DNA of 64,000 bases from Chryseobacterium sp. JUb7. Its GTDB lineage: Bacteria; Bacteroidota; Bacteroidia; Flavobacteriales; Weeksellaceae. The notes under the pieces were generated by a model. That model was given only the letters and a program-made list of their open reading frames with translations. It had not been told where the DNA came from and did not search any database. Position 1 is the first letter of the stretch. Every line of letters begins with the position of its first letter. The stretch is taken from contig NZ_JANUFF010000016.1 of the NCBI RefSeq assembly GCF_024806495.1, positions 1 to 64,000 of the forward strand, given 5' to 3'. A program made the position numbers and the translations under genes. Shown here one piece after another: positions 7,581-15,564 of this stretch.

Positions 7581-7924
7581 TTACTCTTGACTAACAATTG
7601 ATATTTCCCCAGTGCCTGAATCTATTTTTGCCAAAAAATATAGAGGTGCCATTTTTTTGTCCCTTTTATCGTTATTACTTGCATATCCTATATAATAAAA
7701 ATTATCATATATATAACTTTATAAAAAGTATCTTTATTAAACGGTTCTTCTTTAACATTAAAATTCTTATGAAAATTTTTTAAATAAATTTCATAAGCTT
7801 TTGTATAAGAAATTTTCATAAGCTTTTCTTCATTATTAAAATTTGAATCACCTAAATATATCTTCTTATTTTTATTACATCCTAAAAGCGAAAGTATTCC
7901 CATAATAGTAATTATTTTTTTCAT
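7581..7924 (-). pseudogene. Frameshifted immunity lipoprotein, paralogue of the gene at 8235-8633
   Basis: Starts at 7924 with a lipoprotein signal (MKKIITIMGILSLLGC). The frame ends early at 7688, but the next frame continues (YYIGYASNNDKRDKK, then FLAKIDSGTGEISI) to a stop at 7581-7583. That continuation aligns with the C-terminal half of the neighbour (DYYVFNSSLNPKES, then GIWVNSKTGEV). The frame changes inside an AT dinucleotide run near 7706-7715, so one dinucleotide gained or one base lost explains it. It directly follows the orphan toxin tail, so the pair mirrors the intact effector/immunity pair upstream. A sequencing error, or a switchable repeat, cannot be excluded. Confidence 0.7.
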
Positions 7925-7927
7925 TAT

Positions 7928-8234
7928 TTAAGGTTTTGGCCAAGTGCTATCTTCTTGTTTAATTATAGTAATTTTAGCTAATTCTTCATTATGTTGTTTT
8001 GACGTACTAATAAAGGACTGTAGATCCTCTAATAATCCTTTTGGTGTTTGCGTCATATCAGGAATCCAATTTTCCCCATCTACAAATGTAAAAAACCTGT
8101 TTTATTGCAGTTTTTACAGTTGTAGTGCATTGCTCACCAGTCCAAGGGAGAACACTGTAAGCTTTTAAATGTTTATATCTTTCTGTCCACCAACTAATAA
8201 TTTTCTTTGCCTCACTTTCTTTTACATAAAATTT
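7928..8234 (-). pseudogene. Orphan C-terminal tail of the VgrG-linked effector
   Basis: The minus strand reads as a divergent copy of the last hundred or so residues of the effector at 8637-9959: FYVKESEAKKIISWW, then PWTGEQCTTTVKTAI, then a frameshift, then WIPDMTQTPKGLLEDLQS and TSKQHNEELA to a stop at 7928-7930. It has no start codon, begins directly after the stop of the upstream immunity gene, and has the Cys of the presumed active site but not the His half. It behaves like a displaced toxin-tail cassette that could replace the tail of the intact effector by recombination. Confidence 0.75.
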
Positions 8235-8633
8235 TTAAAATGGAAATTTTTCTCCATCACCATTATAAGCATTTTTATAATTCAACATAATTTTTGAATC
8301 ATTTTGCCTTACTTCTCCCGTTTTAGAATTTACCCAAATTCCATTAATAAAAGTTTTTGATTCTTTCGGATTTAATGATGAATTAAATACGTAATAATCA
8401 TTGATAGAAAAGAATAACCAATTCTCAGAGATTTGATTATTCTTTTTTGCATAATCTTTTTGTATATTCCATGCCTCATCTAATTTTATAGGAGCATTTT
8501 TCTCAAACTTTTTAAATTCAGTAGTTCCATAATAGATAATTTTATTCTCTTGAAAAAATTTATCTTTTTCACTTTTACAACCGACGAATGTAATAAATGA
8601 TGTTAAAATTGACATAATAATATTTTTTTTCAT
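8235..8633 (-). CDS. Lipoprotein, cognate immunity candidate for the upstream effector
   Basis: 132 residues with a signal peptide and lipobox ending FVGC (Cys19). It starts three bases after the effector stop, the classic position for an immunity gene, and a damaged paralogue sits in the same place behind the orphan effector tail. Lipidation fits protection against a toxin acting in the periplasm. The C-terminal half has a small beta-rich look (NWLFFSINDYYVF, GIWVNSKTGEV) but no family is assigned. Function is inferred from context. Confidence 0.75.
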   Translation of the reverse strand: MKKNIIMSILTSFITFVGCKSEKDKFFQENKIIYYGTTEFKKFEKNAPIKLDEAWNIQKDYAKKNNQISENWLFFSINDYYVFNSSLNPKESKTFINGIWVNSKTGEVRQNDSKIMLNYKNAYNGDGEKFPF

Positions 8634-8636
8634 TTG

Positions 8637-9959
8637 TTAAGGAAAATTTTTACTTTCCGGTTTTATAATAATCTGTTTTGCTAATTGTTCATTGTGTTGT
8701 TTAGATGTACTTTTAAATGATCTCAAGTCCTCTAATAAACCTGAAGGCATCTGTGTCGTATCTGGAATGAAATTCCCCAAAGGTTTAGTTACACCAAATG
8801 GAAAAGCCTCTTGAATTGCTGCTTTTACGGCAGTAGTGCATTGCTCTCCTGTCCAAGGATAAACGCTATACACCTTAAGATGTTTATATCGTTCTTCCCA
8901 CCATTTTATCATTCTTTTAGCTTCGCTTTCTTTTACGTAGAAATCTGTTTTATAGACTTCTCCATAGACACCAGTTTTGAATTTTTTCCAATCAAGTTTT
9001 ATAAAATCCAGTACTTGATCGAGTTTAACATCACTTGCTTTAATTTCTAATCTATCAGCAACCATTTCTCCCCACCAAGGTCTGCCAGGAGAGAATTTTT
9101 CATTAATATTATAAATAGGTTTTCCATTTTTATCTTTTGCCTTTAGATCTACATTATCAACTTTATCTCCATCATCATTGAAATCATAATCATATTGTTT
9201 TTCATTAACAGTTGATTGTGAATAATCCGGTCCATAGTCAAAATACCGATCGCCGATCGCCATAGCCGAATGTCCTGCTAATCCCAAAGCACTAATTGGA
9301 TTATTTAATAGTGTATAATATGAATGCGGCAGCTCAATCAAAACAGTAATTAAAAACTCTTTTTCATAGACAACAAGATAATTAAATTCTTCGACAGGTA
9401 AATCTAATTGCTCCGTTTCTTTATCACTTTTATCATAATAGGTACATGCAAAGTACAATTCAATTTCATTTCCTCCATCATCATTTATTAACGTTACCAG
9501 ATTTTCAGTAAGATTTATCCAGATACATGCTTTTCCGTTTGCATCTGTTTGCATCTCTTCTACTTGTAAATAGATATTAGTTTTAGCATCTTTCTGAGAA
9601 GAATATATTTTGATACTATCATCATGATTAAATAAGCCGTCCCAATCTTTCAAAGTAAAATTGATCTTACTTCCTGCAGGAACCTTACTTTTATCCATTT
9701 CTATATGAAACTTTACTTTCTGCCCAACTAATGCTTCTTTTATAGATTTATCATTTTCATCAGTCCACCATCCCCTTTTAAAATACCTGCCAACTGGCTT
9801 AGGTTGTTTAGGGTTAGCGATCAAAATTTCTTTATCCGAAGAAAAATATCCTTTACCACCAGAATTCATTGTAAAGTTCTCTGTATAAACAGTAAAATTT
9901 TCTTCTATTTCTTTAATTGAGCTTCCTAATGAAACTCTATTAATAGTTCCACCCGCCAT
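8637..9959 (-). CDS. T6SS effector with permuted papain-like (NlpC/P60-like) toxin domain
   Basis: 440 residues, three bases downstream of VgrG. The N-terminal half (about 60-200) resembles the beta-rich N-terminal region of the other effector in this locus and may dock on the spike. From about residue 220 the toxin half has GHSAMAIG (His near 228), followed by an aromatic strand YFDYGP, an acidic loop like a calcium site (near 245-260), and PWTGEQCTT (Cys near 373). His before Cys is the order seen in circularly permuted NlpC/P60 and LRAT-like enzymes. Target (peptidoglycan or lipid) is not determined, but the lipoprotein immunity partner points to the periplasm. It has a duplicated tail at 7928-8234. 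Confidence 0.75.
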   Translation of the reverse strand: MAGGTINRVSLGSSIKEIEENFTVYTENFTMNSGGKGYFSSDKEILIANPKQPKPVGRYFKRGWWTDENDKSIKEALVGQKVKFHIEMDKSKVPAGSKINFTLKDWDGLFNHDDSIKIYSSQKDAKTNIYLQVEEMQTDANGKACIWINLTENLVTLINDDGGNEIELYFACTYYDKSDKETEQLDLPVEEFNYLVVYEKEFLITVLIELPHSYYTLLNNPISALGLAGHSAMAIGDRYFDYGPDYSQSTVNEKQYDYDFNDDGDKVDNVDLKAKDKNGKPIYNINEKFSPGRPWWGEMVADRLEIKASDVKLDQVLDFIKLDWKKFKTGVYGEVYKTDFYVKESEAKRMIKWWEERYKHLKVYSVYPWTGEQCTTAVKAAIQEAFPFGVTKPLGNFIPDTTQMPSGLLEDLRSFKSTSKQHNEQLAKQIIIKPESKNFP

Positions 9960-9962
9960 ACC

Positions 9963-11882
9963 TTAATTAAAATTTGATTTTTCACCTGCATTTTTATGCA
10001 ATTCTTTCTGAGCATGGATATTCGTTTCTCCTTTTGAATTGGTAGTATGCTTTTCAGAATCTTCATTTATTTCTTTAGCTCTAGATTTTCTTTCTCCTTG
10101 TGCCACTTCCATAATATTAGCAGCCATTAAAGAATAATCTGTCACAGCATTCTGCATCATCATTCCTCCCGCAAAACTACTGTGATTTACACCTGCTATT
10201 TCAGAAATATTCATTCCTGCATTAGAAGTAATATTCATTCCTGCCGTAATATTAATATTTTCACCTGCCGTAAAAGTCATATTCTTCGGCGCATTCACAT
10301 TAATATTCCCTTGCCCATCCATCAAATATGTATTCCCGCTCGGATCTTCAATAAAAACAGAACCTTCCGCATCATTTAGAATAATCTTAGTTCCCGACCG
10401 GGTATGGATAACTTTTTTATCATTTCCTGAAGTGTGATAAGAACTCGTTTCCGAGCCGTTGTAATGAGTTCCGGCAACAAAAGGTTTTTCGGCATTCCTG
10501 CTTTCAAAATCTACCAAAACTTCTTCTCCGATTTCAGGGATAAAATGAAAACCTTTTCCACTTCCCGAATGTGGTTGTACCAATCTCAGCCAAGGTGTTT
10601 GCTGACTTTTCTTTTCCTGCCACGGAAACTGTACTTTTACCCTGCCCATTCCCATAGGATCATTGTTGTCAAATACTTTTGCAGACTGTTTTTCACCCAA
10701 CGGAATGGCATCATTATCCTGATAGGGAGTATTGAATAAATCCGGAATGCCTATAAATTCATTATAATAGATATTTCCGTTGTGATAATGTTGTATCTCC
10801 ATGACGCGATAGGTTTCCATTGCTTTTCCGTTGATATCGCTCAACTTTACTCTACCTCCTATTTTCAGTTCAGGATCTTTACTTTTTCCACGAACCCAAA
10901 TCAGATTTTCTCTTTTTTCTTTTTCTTTTCTCACGGCTTCTTTCAGTTCTCGATCTGCAAAAGATGAAATACCACTGTGATTAAAAAGCATTTCAGGTTT
11001 CTTCTGATATACTTTTTTTGAAGCATTAATTGCCACTGCCTGAAAAGGATTTTCTTTGTACTGTATCTGCACCGAGGTGGAATCTTTTTCTATTTTTCCG
11101 CCGTTTTCTGCATCATAAGAAAGATAATTAAAATCCTGAGGTTTGATATTCATTTCAAATTCAACATCAATAAGATCTATATTTTCTTCCAGACTAATAA
11201 TAGGCTGTACCTTATTTCCAAATATCAGATTCTGACCATTGTAGTAAAAATATTCTCCATACCGGATGGCCAGTCTTTTGATAAACTGATAATCCGATTC
11301 TTTGTATTGTACGGTATAGGGAATTTGATATTTGGTATTAGGACTTTCAACAATAACCTTGCAGTCTTCCGGATATTCTGCAGTTGCTGTTTTGATAATC
11401 TGCTCTAGGCTTTTATCTTCAAAACTCTGGCAATCCTGTCCGTTTTCCAACAGTATACTTGGTGCATATCCGCTGATGAGTAGCTTACCGTAACCATTTT
11501 CTTTTTTATTCTTGACATTGGCTACAATTCCTGTAAACATTTGCTTCACCTGTCCGAAACGATGAAAATTAATTGTCAGTTTTTTACCTAAAATATTCCT
11601 GGAATTTTCCATGACATAGCCTTCGAAACTGTCAACCGCATCATCAGGAGTAGTAATTGTAAATGAATCGTGATCGTTGGTATTCTGTTGAAGATGAAGA
11701 TCAAAATGAGATTTATCTAAAAATGGTTTTCCGTCCAGACTCAGTGTACAATACACTAACGGGCTGGTTTTATCCAAAAGAAAATCATTGAAAGTCTTTG
11801 AGGAAAAATATTTTTCTATATCATCAGGATGGTTCAGTCTTCCGCCGACACCTGATGTATATGGGCTGTTTATTTCTTCCAT
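9963..11882 (-). CDS. tssI: VgrG spike protein
   Basis: 639 residues, the trimeric spike at the tip of the T6SS tube. The first 400 residues carry the gp27-like part (late control protein D-like, with YTVQYKESDYQFIKRLA). A gp5-like OB domain follows with DPMGMGRVKVQFPWQ and TPWLRLVQPHSG. Near residue 500 the repetitive beta-helix needle begins (NINVNAPKNMTFTAGENINI). The C-terminal 60 residues are polar and have no separate enzymatic domain, so the toxin is supplied by the adjoining effector gene three bases downstream. An ACACAAA-type leader precedes the start. Confidence 0.92.
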   Translation of the reverse strand: MEEINSPYTSGVGGRLNHPDDIEKYFSSKTFNDFLLDKTSPLVYCTLSLDGKPFLDKSHFDLHLQQNTNDHDSFTITTPDDAVDSFEGYVMENSRNILGKKLTINFHRFGQVKQMFTGIVANVKNKKENGYGKLLISGYAPSILLENGQDCQSFEDKSLEQIIKTATAEYPEDCKVIVESPNTKYQIPYTVQYKESDYQFIKRLAIRYGEYFYYNGQNLIFGNKVQPIISLEENIDLIDVEFEMNIKPQDFNYLSYDAENGGKIEKDSTSVQIQYKENPFQAVAINASKKVYQKKPEMLFNHSGISSFADRELKEAVRKEKEKRENLIWVRGKSKDPELKIGGRVKLSDINGKAMETYRVMEIQHYHNGNIYYNEFIGIPDLFNTPYQDNDAIPLGEKQSAKVFDNNDPMGMGRVKVQFPWQEKKSQQTPWLRLVQPHSGSGKGFHFIPEIGEEVLVDFESRNAEKPFVAGTHYNGSETSSYHTSGNDKKVIHTRSGTKIILNDAEGSVFIEDPSGNTYLMDGQGNINVNAPKNMTFTAGENINITAGMNITSNAGMNISEIAGVNHSSFAGGMMMQNAVTDYSLMAANIMEVAQGERKSRAKEINEDSEKHTTNSKGETNIHAQKELHKNAGEKSNFN

Positions 11883-11966
11883 GTGTTTGTATTTTGTGTT
11901 TGATCAGTTGTAAATATTGAGAATTTGAATTGAGAGTATTTTTCAGAATTACTCATTATTTATATT

Positions 11967-12356
11967 TTATTCCCGCCAGCTCTTTTCGTGGGTTGCTCCG
12001 TTCAGGTCAAACTTTTTGGCAATAAGATGAATTTCTATTTGTAAAGGTTCATCATTTTTCGACTCGAAATGTTCTGTAAATTTAATACAGTATGCTTTTT
12101 CAAAATTCAGTTCCTGAAGTTTGCTCATCGCATCTCTCCTGTAATAAATAATTTTTCCGTTTTTAGTCTGGTTATGATCCAGCATCCAGCCCAATAATTC
12201 CGGATTTCCTGTGCTTTCTATTCTGATGGTAATTTCCCCGCCCTGAGGCATGCCTTGAGGTTTTCCGGTACCATCTGTCTGCTGTGAAAAGCTATAATGA
12301 CATTCCAGAATATTATAAGTATTTCCGTCTAATTCTAATTTTGATAAAAATGACAT
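11967..12356 (-). CDS. tssD: TssD (Hcp) tube protein, copy 1
   Basis: 129 residues, Bacteroidetes-type Hcp forming the inner T6SS tube that is expelled with effectors. It begins MSFLSKLELDGNTYNI and contains the family GGEITIRIE strand and a late ESKNDEPLQIEIHL strand. It is the most divergent of the three copies here (for example YYRRDAMSKLQEL in place of FFKRDSDATLKEL), which may reflect a cargo-specialised tube protein. It lies just upstream of vgrG. Confidence 0.9.
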   Translation of the reverse strand: MSFLSKLELDGNTYNILECHYSFSQQTDGTGKPQGMPQGGEITIRIESTGNPELLGWMLDHNQTKNGKIIYYRRDAMSKLQELNFEKAYCIKFTEHFESKNDEPLQIEIHLIAKKFDLNGATHEKSWRE

Positions 12357-12417
12357 GTGTTTTTAGTTATTGGTTAAAGGTTATATAGATGAAGAGGTAT
12401 TATGATAAATAGATAAT

Positions 12418-12442
12418 GCTTCGACAGGCTCAGCATGATAAC
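12418..12442. repeat. Dispersed repeat, CTTCGACAGGCTCAG family, single arm
   Basis: One copy of the element core CTTCGACAGGCTCAGCATGA in the gap between two tssD genes. Related copies occur at 32067, 44859, 45991 and 63284. This copy has no obvious inverted partner. Confidence 0.7.
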
Positions 12443-12583
12443 CCTAATACTACTATTCATAATAAATATCTTACAGATATGTTATTTTTTGATATCATCC
12501 TCTATTGAACATTAGCAAACTTTCTCTTCACTGAAGAAAAGTAATGGGTATTGAAGTATTACCCATTACTTATTAATCATGAA

Positions 12584-12970
12584 TTATACCCATTCGTTTT
12601 CATAAGCTCCTGAGCCTAATTCAATTTTTCTTGCCGAAATAGTGAATGTTTCAGTCAGTGGATTTTCTCCGGTTGAGTCAAAATTTTCTCTATGTTTTAC
12701 AAGGTAACCTTCCGTGAATTTCAATTCTTTCAGGGTAGCGTCACTGTCACGCTTAAAAAATTTCACACTTCCGTCTTTTCTCTCGAATGAATTGGTCATC
12801 CATTCAAAAAGGTCAGTAGATCCCGTCCCTTCGATGATCACTTCAATTTTCCCTCCTCTTGTTACTGTAGATGGTCTTCCTGTAGCATCTGTTTCCTGAA
12901 ATAATCCATAGCTTACGTTCAGTACATTATATTCTTTACCTGCTACGCTTAATTTTGCTTTAAATGACAT
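12584..12970 (-). CDS. tssD: TssD (Hcp) tube protein, copy 2
   Basis: 128 residues. Very similar to copy 3 (shared RGGKIEVIIEGTG, FEWMTNSFERKDG and ENFDSTGENPLTETF-like segments), so the two are a recent tandem duplication. It forms hexameric rings of the T6SS tube by family knowledge. A 227-base gap to copy 1 and 164 bases to copy 3 set the tube genes apart from the tightly packed genes upstream, consistent with separate, high-level expression. Confidence 0.92.
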   Translation of the reverse strand: MSFKAKLSVAGKEYNVLNVSYGLFQETDATGRPSTVTRGGKIEVIIEGTGSTDLFEWMTNSFERKDGSVKFFKRDSDATLKELKFTEGYLVKHRENFDSTGENPLTETFTISARKIELGSGAYENEWV

Positions 12971-13134
12971 AATAATTGGTTTTTGTAATTAAGATTTGTT
13001 TGATTATACTGTGTTTTTTAATGGGACGTCTTTTTTTCATCATTAATATATTTCCCTGATATCTGTGAATTATCTGAAAACAGAAGAAATCCCATTCTTA
13101 AAATATCTGATTATTTTTTATGTAAATAAAGGCA

Positions 13135-13521
13135 TTATACCCATTCATTGACATGTTTACCAGTCCCTAACTGGATCTCTTTCGCCGAAAGCGTAAAAGT
13201 TTCTGTCAGAGGATTTTTCCCTGTAGAATCGAAATTCTCACGGTATTGAATGATGTAAGCTTCTTTGAATTTAAGCTCTTTTAAGGTAGCGTCTCCGTCA
13301 CGTTTAAGGAATACAATACTTCCGTCTTTTCTTTCAAATGAATTTGTCATCCATTCAAAAAGATCAGTTTCGCCTGTACCTTCCACGGTGATTTCTATTT
13401 TTCCGCCTCTTGTAACCGAAGAGGGTCTTCCTGTAGGGTCGGTTTCCTGGAGTAGGTCGTAGTTTACCGACAGTACATTACGGTCTTTACCCGCAACTTT
13501 GAATTTGGTTTTAAATGACAT
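13135..13521 (-). CDS. tssD: TssD (Hcp) tube protein, copy 3
   Basis: 128 residues from the ATG at 13521 (MSFKTKFKV); a longer start at 13560 is less likely because its extra residues are unlike the paralogues. It has all the features of copy 2, including NSFERKDGS and the GENPLTETF-like strand (here GKNPLTETF). It has its own consensus promoter 60 bases upstream and is the first of the three tube genes to be transcribed, so it may be the main tube protein. Confidence 0.92.
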   Translation of the reverse strand: MSFKTKFKVAGKDRNVLSVNYDLLQETDPTGRPSSVTRGGKIEITVEGTGETDLFEWMTNSFERKDGSIVFLKRDGDATLKELKFKEAYIIQYRENFDSTGKNPLTETFTLSAKEIQLGTGKHVNEWV

Positions 13522-13580
13522 AATAAATATATTTTTGTTTTGAATAATAAATAATACCAAAGATGGAAATATATCAGTAT

Positions 13581-13610
13581 CAAAGATATAAGCTAATTTC
13601 CTTCACACAA
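13581..13610 (-). promoter_or_regulatory. Promoter upstream of tssD copy 3
   Basis: On the minus strand a TTG (13610-13608) is followed after 19 bases by TATCTTTG (13588-13581), an exact TAnnTTTG box with ideal spacing. It is 60 bases from the tssD start and would allow the tube genes to be transcribed independently of the upstream operon. Confidence 0.6.
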
Positions 13611-13681
13611 GTTTTCGTGATTCAATTTGAAATAACTTCCGAAATTCATTGAAATACCATTAAAAATCGGCAAATTATTCA

Positions 13682-15058
13682 TTATTTCTGCTCGTATTCG
13701 GTATCCCATTCGTTACCATCCTCTCCTTTATGTCCATCCATTTTAATCAGGAAGTTTTTGGCAGGAAAGTAAGGTTTCATATGAATATCCAGATGAATTC
13801 TGTCTTTTTGCACGGGATCCTGTTCAAATTTTTTAACCTCAAAATTTTCGATCAGTTTACCAGGACCTGTAATACCATCCAGAAAACGTACAATCTGACC
13901 CATAATTTCTTTTCTCGTCACAGCTGTAAAATTTTCAAAGGCTCTTCTGTTTAAAAAATCCATTAAAACTTTCGTTACATAATCAAAGACTCTGACTACA
14001 GAATAAGTTTGCAAGCCAAGATTATCACCATTAAATAAAGTTTTTCCTGAAAAAGCCATTACTTTTCCGTATTCGTTCACCATTGGAATCAATCCTAAAT
14101 TTTCAAGATTGGCGATTTCACTTTTCTTAAGATCAAACTTTACTCCATCGATCTCATTAATTCCACCGAATTTTTTACCGGCCGTCACCTGAGACATCAG
14201 TGTTTTATATACTTTACCTGCTAACGCTGCAGAAGGCGGAATGAATAAATCTTCACTCTCATGAATAGCTTCAAAGCGACCTCTTCCTACCAGCCAGTTA
14301 CAGGTCATTAAAATATTTGATCTGAAAATATCTCCTCCAGTAAGATAAGCCTGATCGAACATTTCCATAACATCATCCGGTTCATCCAAATGCTCAAAAT
14401 CCGTCACCAGCATTACTTTATTTTCGTGGGCGATTTTTCCCCATTTTTCAACCACTTTATTGGATCCCAGATATCCCGGAATGACCAGAATCCCGTAATT
14501 GTTTTTAAGATCTAGTCTGTCATAATTATCAGAAAGTTCTGCATGGATAGAGTCAATAAATCTTGTGTTATCAAGATCTTTCAGTTGCTCAAGATTCGCA
14601 TTGACGATCGTTACATTTTTCACTTTTTCGGTTTCCGTATTCTTATAGAACATTCCTACCGTTCTGTAATTTGACTCAAGCTCTCTGGTAACTTCCACAG
14701 CTTTAGAAAGATTCTTGGTCAGTAGTCCCTCAGCTTGTTTTCTCTGATCTTCACAATCAGCCACCATATCAGTCAGTGAACTGCTTTTATTGATCACCTC
14801 AGCCCAAAGCTGCAGTGTTTTTTTCAGTGTATCTCTTTCTTTTTCTTTATTTTTTTCGGTCAAGAATATTTTTCTTCTTGCTTTTCTGTCAGGATTGATA
14901 TTCTGAACCCCTTCAATAGAAGTTTCCAAAAGATCAAAACCTCCGTATCGTACCAGTTTTTCTAAACTTTTTTCTACAGATACTTTCCCCGAATGTATTT
15001 TTTCCTGTTGATCTATTACAGGAATTTCTGTACTCTGTACTTGTGGCTTATTCGACAT
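13682..15058 (-). CDS. tssC: TssC sheath large subunit
   Basis: 458 residues, the large subunit of the contractile sheath with TssB. Family features include the N-terminal SVEKSLEKLVRYGGFDLLE region, a central ILVIPGYLGS-like strand, TCNWLVGRGRFEAIHESEDLF-like core and the C-terminal VVRVFDYVTKVLMDFLNRRAFENF region used in sheath packing. It lies 26 bases downstream of tssB. Its leader has the ACACAA motif shared by many genes of this locus. Confidence 0.93.
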   Translation of the reverse strand: MSNKPQVQSTEIPVIDQQEKIHSGKVSVEKSLEKLVRYGGFDLLETSIEGVQNINPDRKARRKIFLTEKNKEKERDTLKKTLQLWAEVINKSSSLTDMVADCEDQRKQAEGLLTKNLSKAVEVTRELESNYRTVGMFYKNTETEKVKNVTIVNANLEQLKDLDNTRFIDSIHAELSDNYDRLDLKNNYGILVIPGYLGSNKVVEKWGKIAHENKVMLVTDFEHLDEPDDVMEMFDQAYLTGGDIFRSNILMTCNWLVGRGRFEAIHESEDLFIPPSAALAGKVYKTLMSQVTAGKKFGGINEIDGVKFDLKKSEIANLENLGLIPMVNEYGKVMAFSGKTLFNGDNLGLQTYSVVRVFDYVTKVLMDFLNRRAFENFTAVTRKEIMGQIVRFLDGITGPGKLIENFEVKKFEQDPVQKDRIHLDIHMKPYFPAKNFLIKMDGHKGEDGNEWDTEYEQK

Positions 15059-15084
15059 AATTTAATTTTTTTGTGTTGTGTTTT

Positions 15085-15534
15085 TTATTTGTTTTCTTCT
15101 AACTCATTGATTAAAGATTGTAAGGTATCATATAATGCTTTCTTAGCATCCGGATCTTCCAAAGCAGCCTTTAAAATTTTATTTGTTTTCAGCTGTTTGA
15201 TAATTTTCTGATACTGATCTTTTTCAGTTTCCAAACCTGAAAGAAAATTACTTTGTTCTGTAATTCCTTTCGTTCCGAAATCTCCTAGATTTTTAAATCT
15301 CAGATTTTCCATTTTCACAGCACCTTCTGCGTCTTCAAAATCTACTTTAAATTCCGGTTTGAAATGCTCAAATACTCTGTCAATTGTATTAAGACCCTCT
15401 ACCAGCTCAGGTTTTACAGGATCATCTGCTGTAAGTTTGTGAGCAATTAATGTCCTGTTCTGAGGGATTTCTGCAATCGCCTCATTTGCATCGCGTGGAA
15501 CTTCATTTCCACCAATTCCTTTGTTTGATAACAT
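15085..15534 (-). CDS. tssB: TssB sheath small subunit
   Basis: 149 residues, cytoplasmic partner of TssC. The conserved EIPQNRTLIAHKLT start region, FEHFKPEFKVDFED and FKNLGDFG motif, and a helical C terminus are all present. It follows tssF by about 30 bases and precedes tssC, the usual order in T6SSiii loci. Confidence 0.92.
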   Translation of the reverse strand: MLSNKGIGGNEVPRDANEAIAEIPQNRTLIAHKLTADDPVKPELVEGLNTIDRVFEHFKPEFKVDFEDAEGAVKMENLRFKNLGDFGTKGITEQSNFLSGLETEKDQYQKIIKQLKTNKILKAALEDPDAKKALYDTLQSLINELEENK

Positions 15535-15564
15535 AAGTTTTTGTGTTTTGAATTATTAATAAAT

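Noticed and set aside
7944..8168. Plus-strand frame over the orphan effector tail
   Set aside because: The opposite strand aligns clearly with the effector C terminus, so this frame is a shadow.
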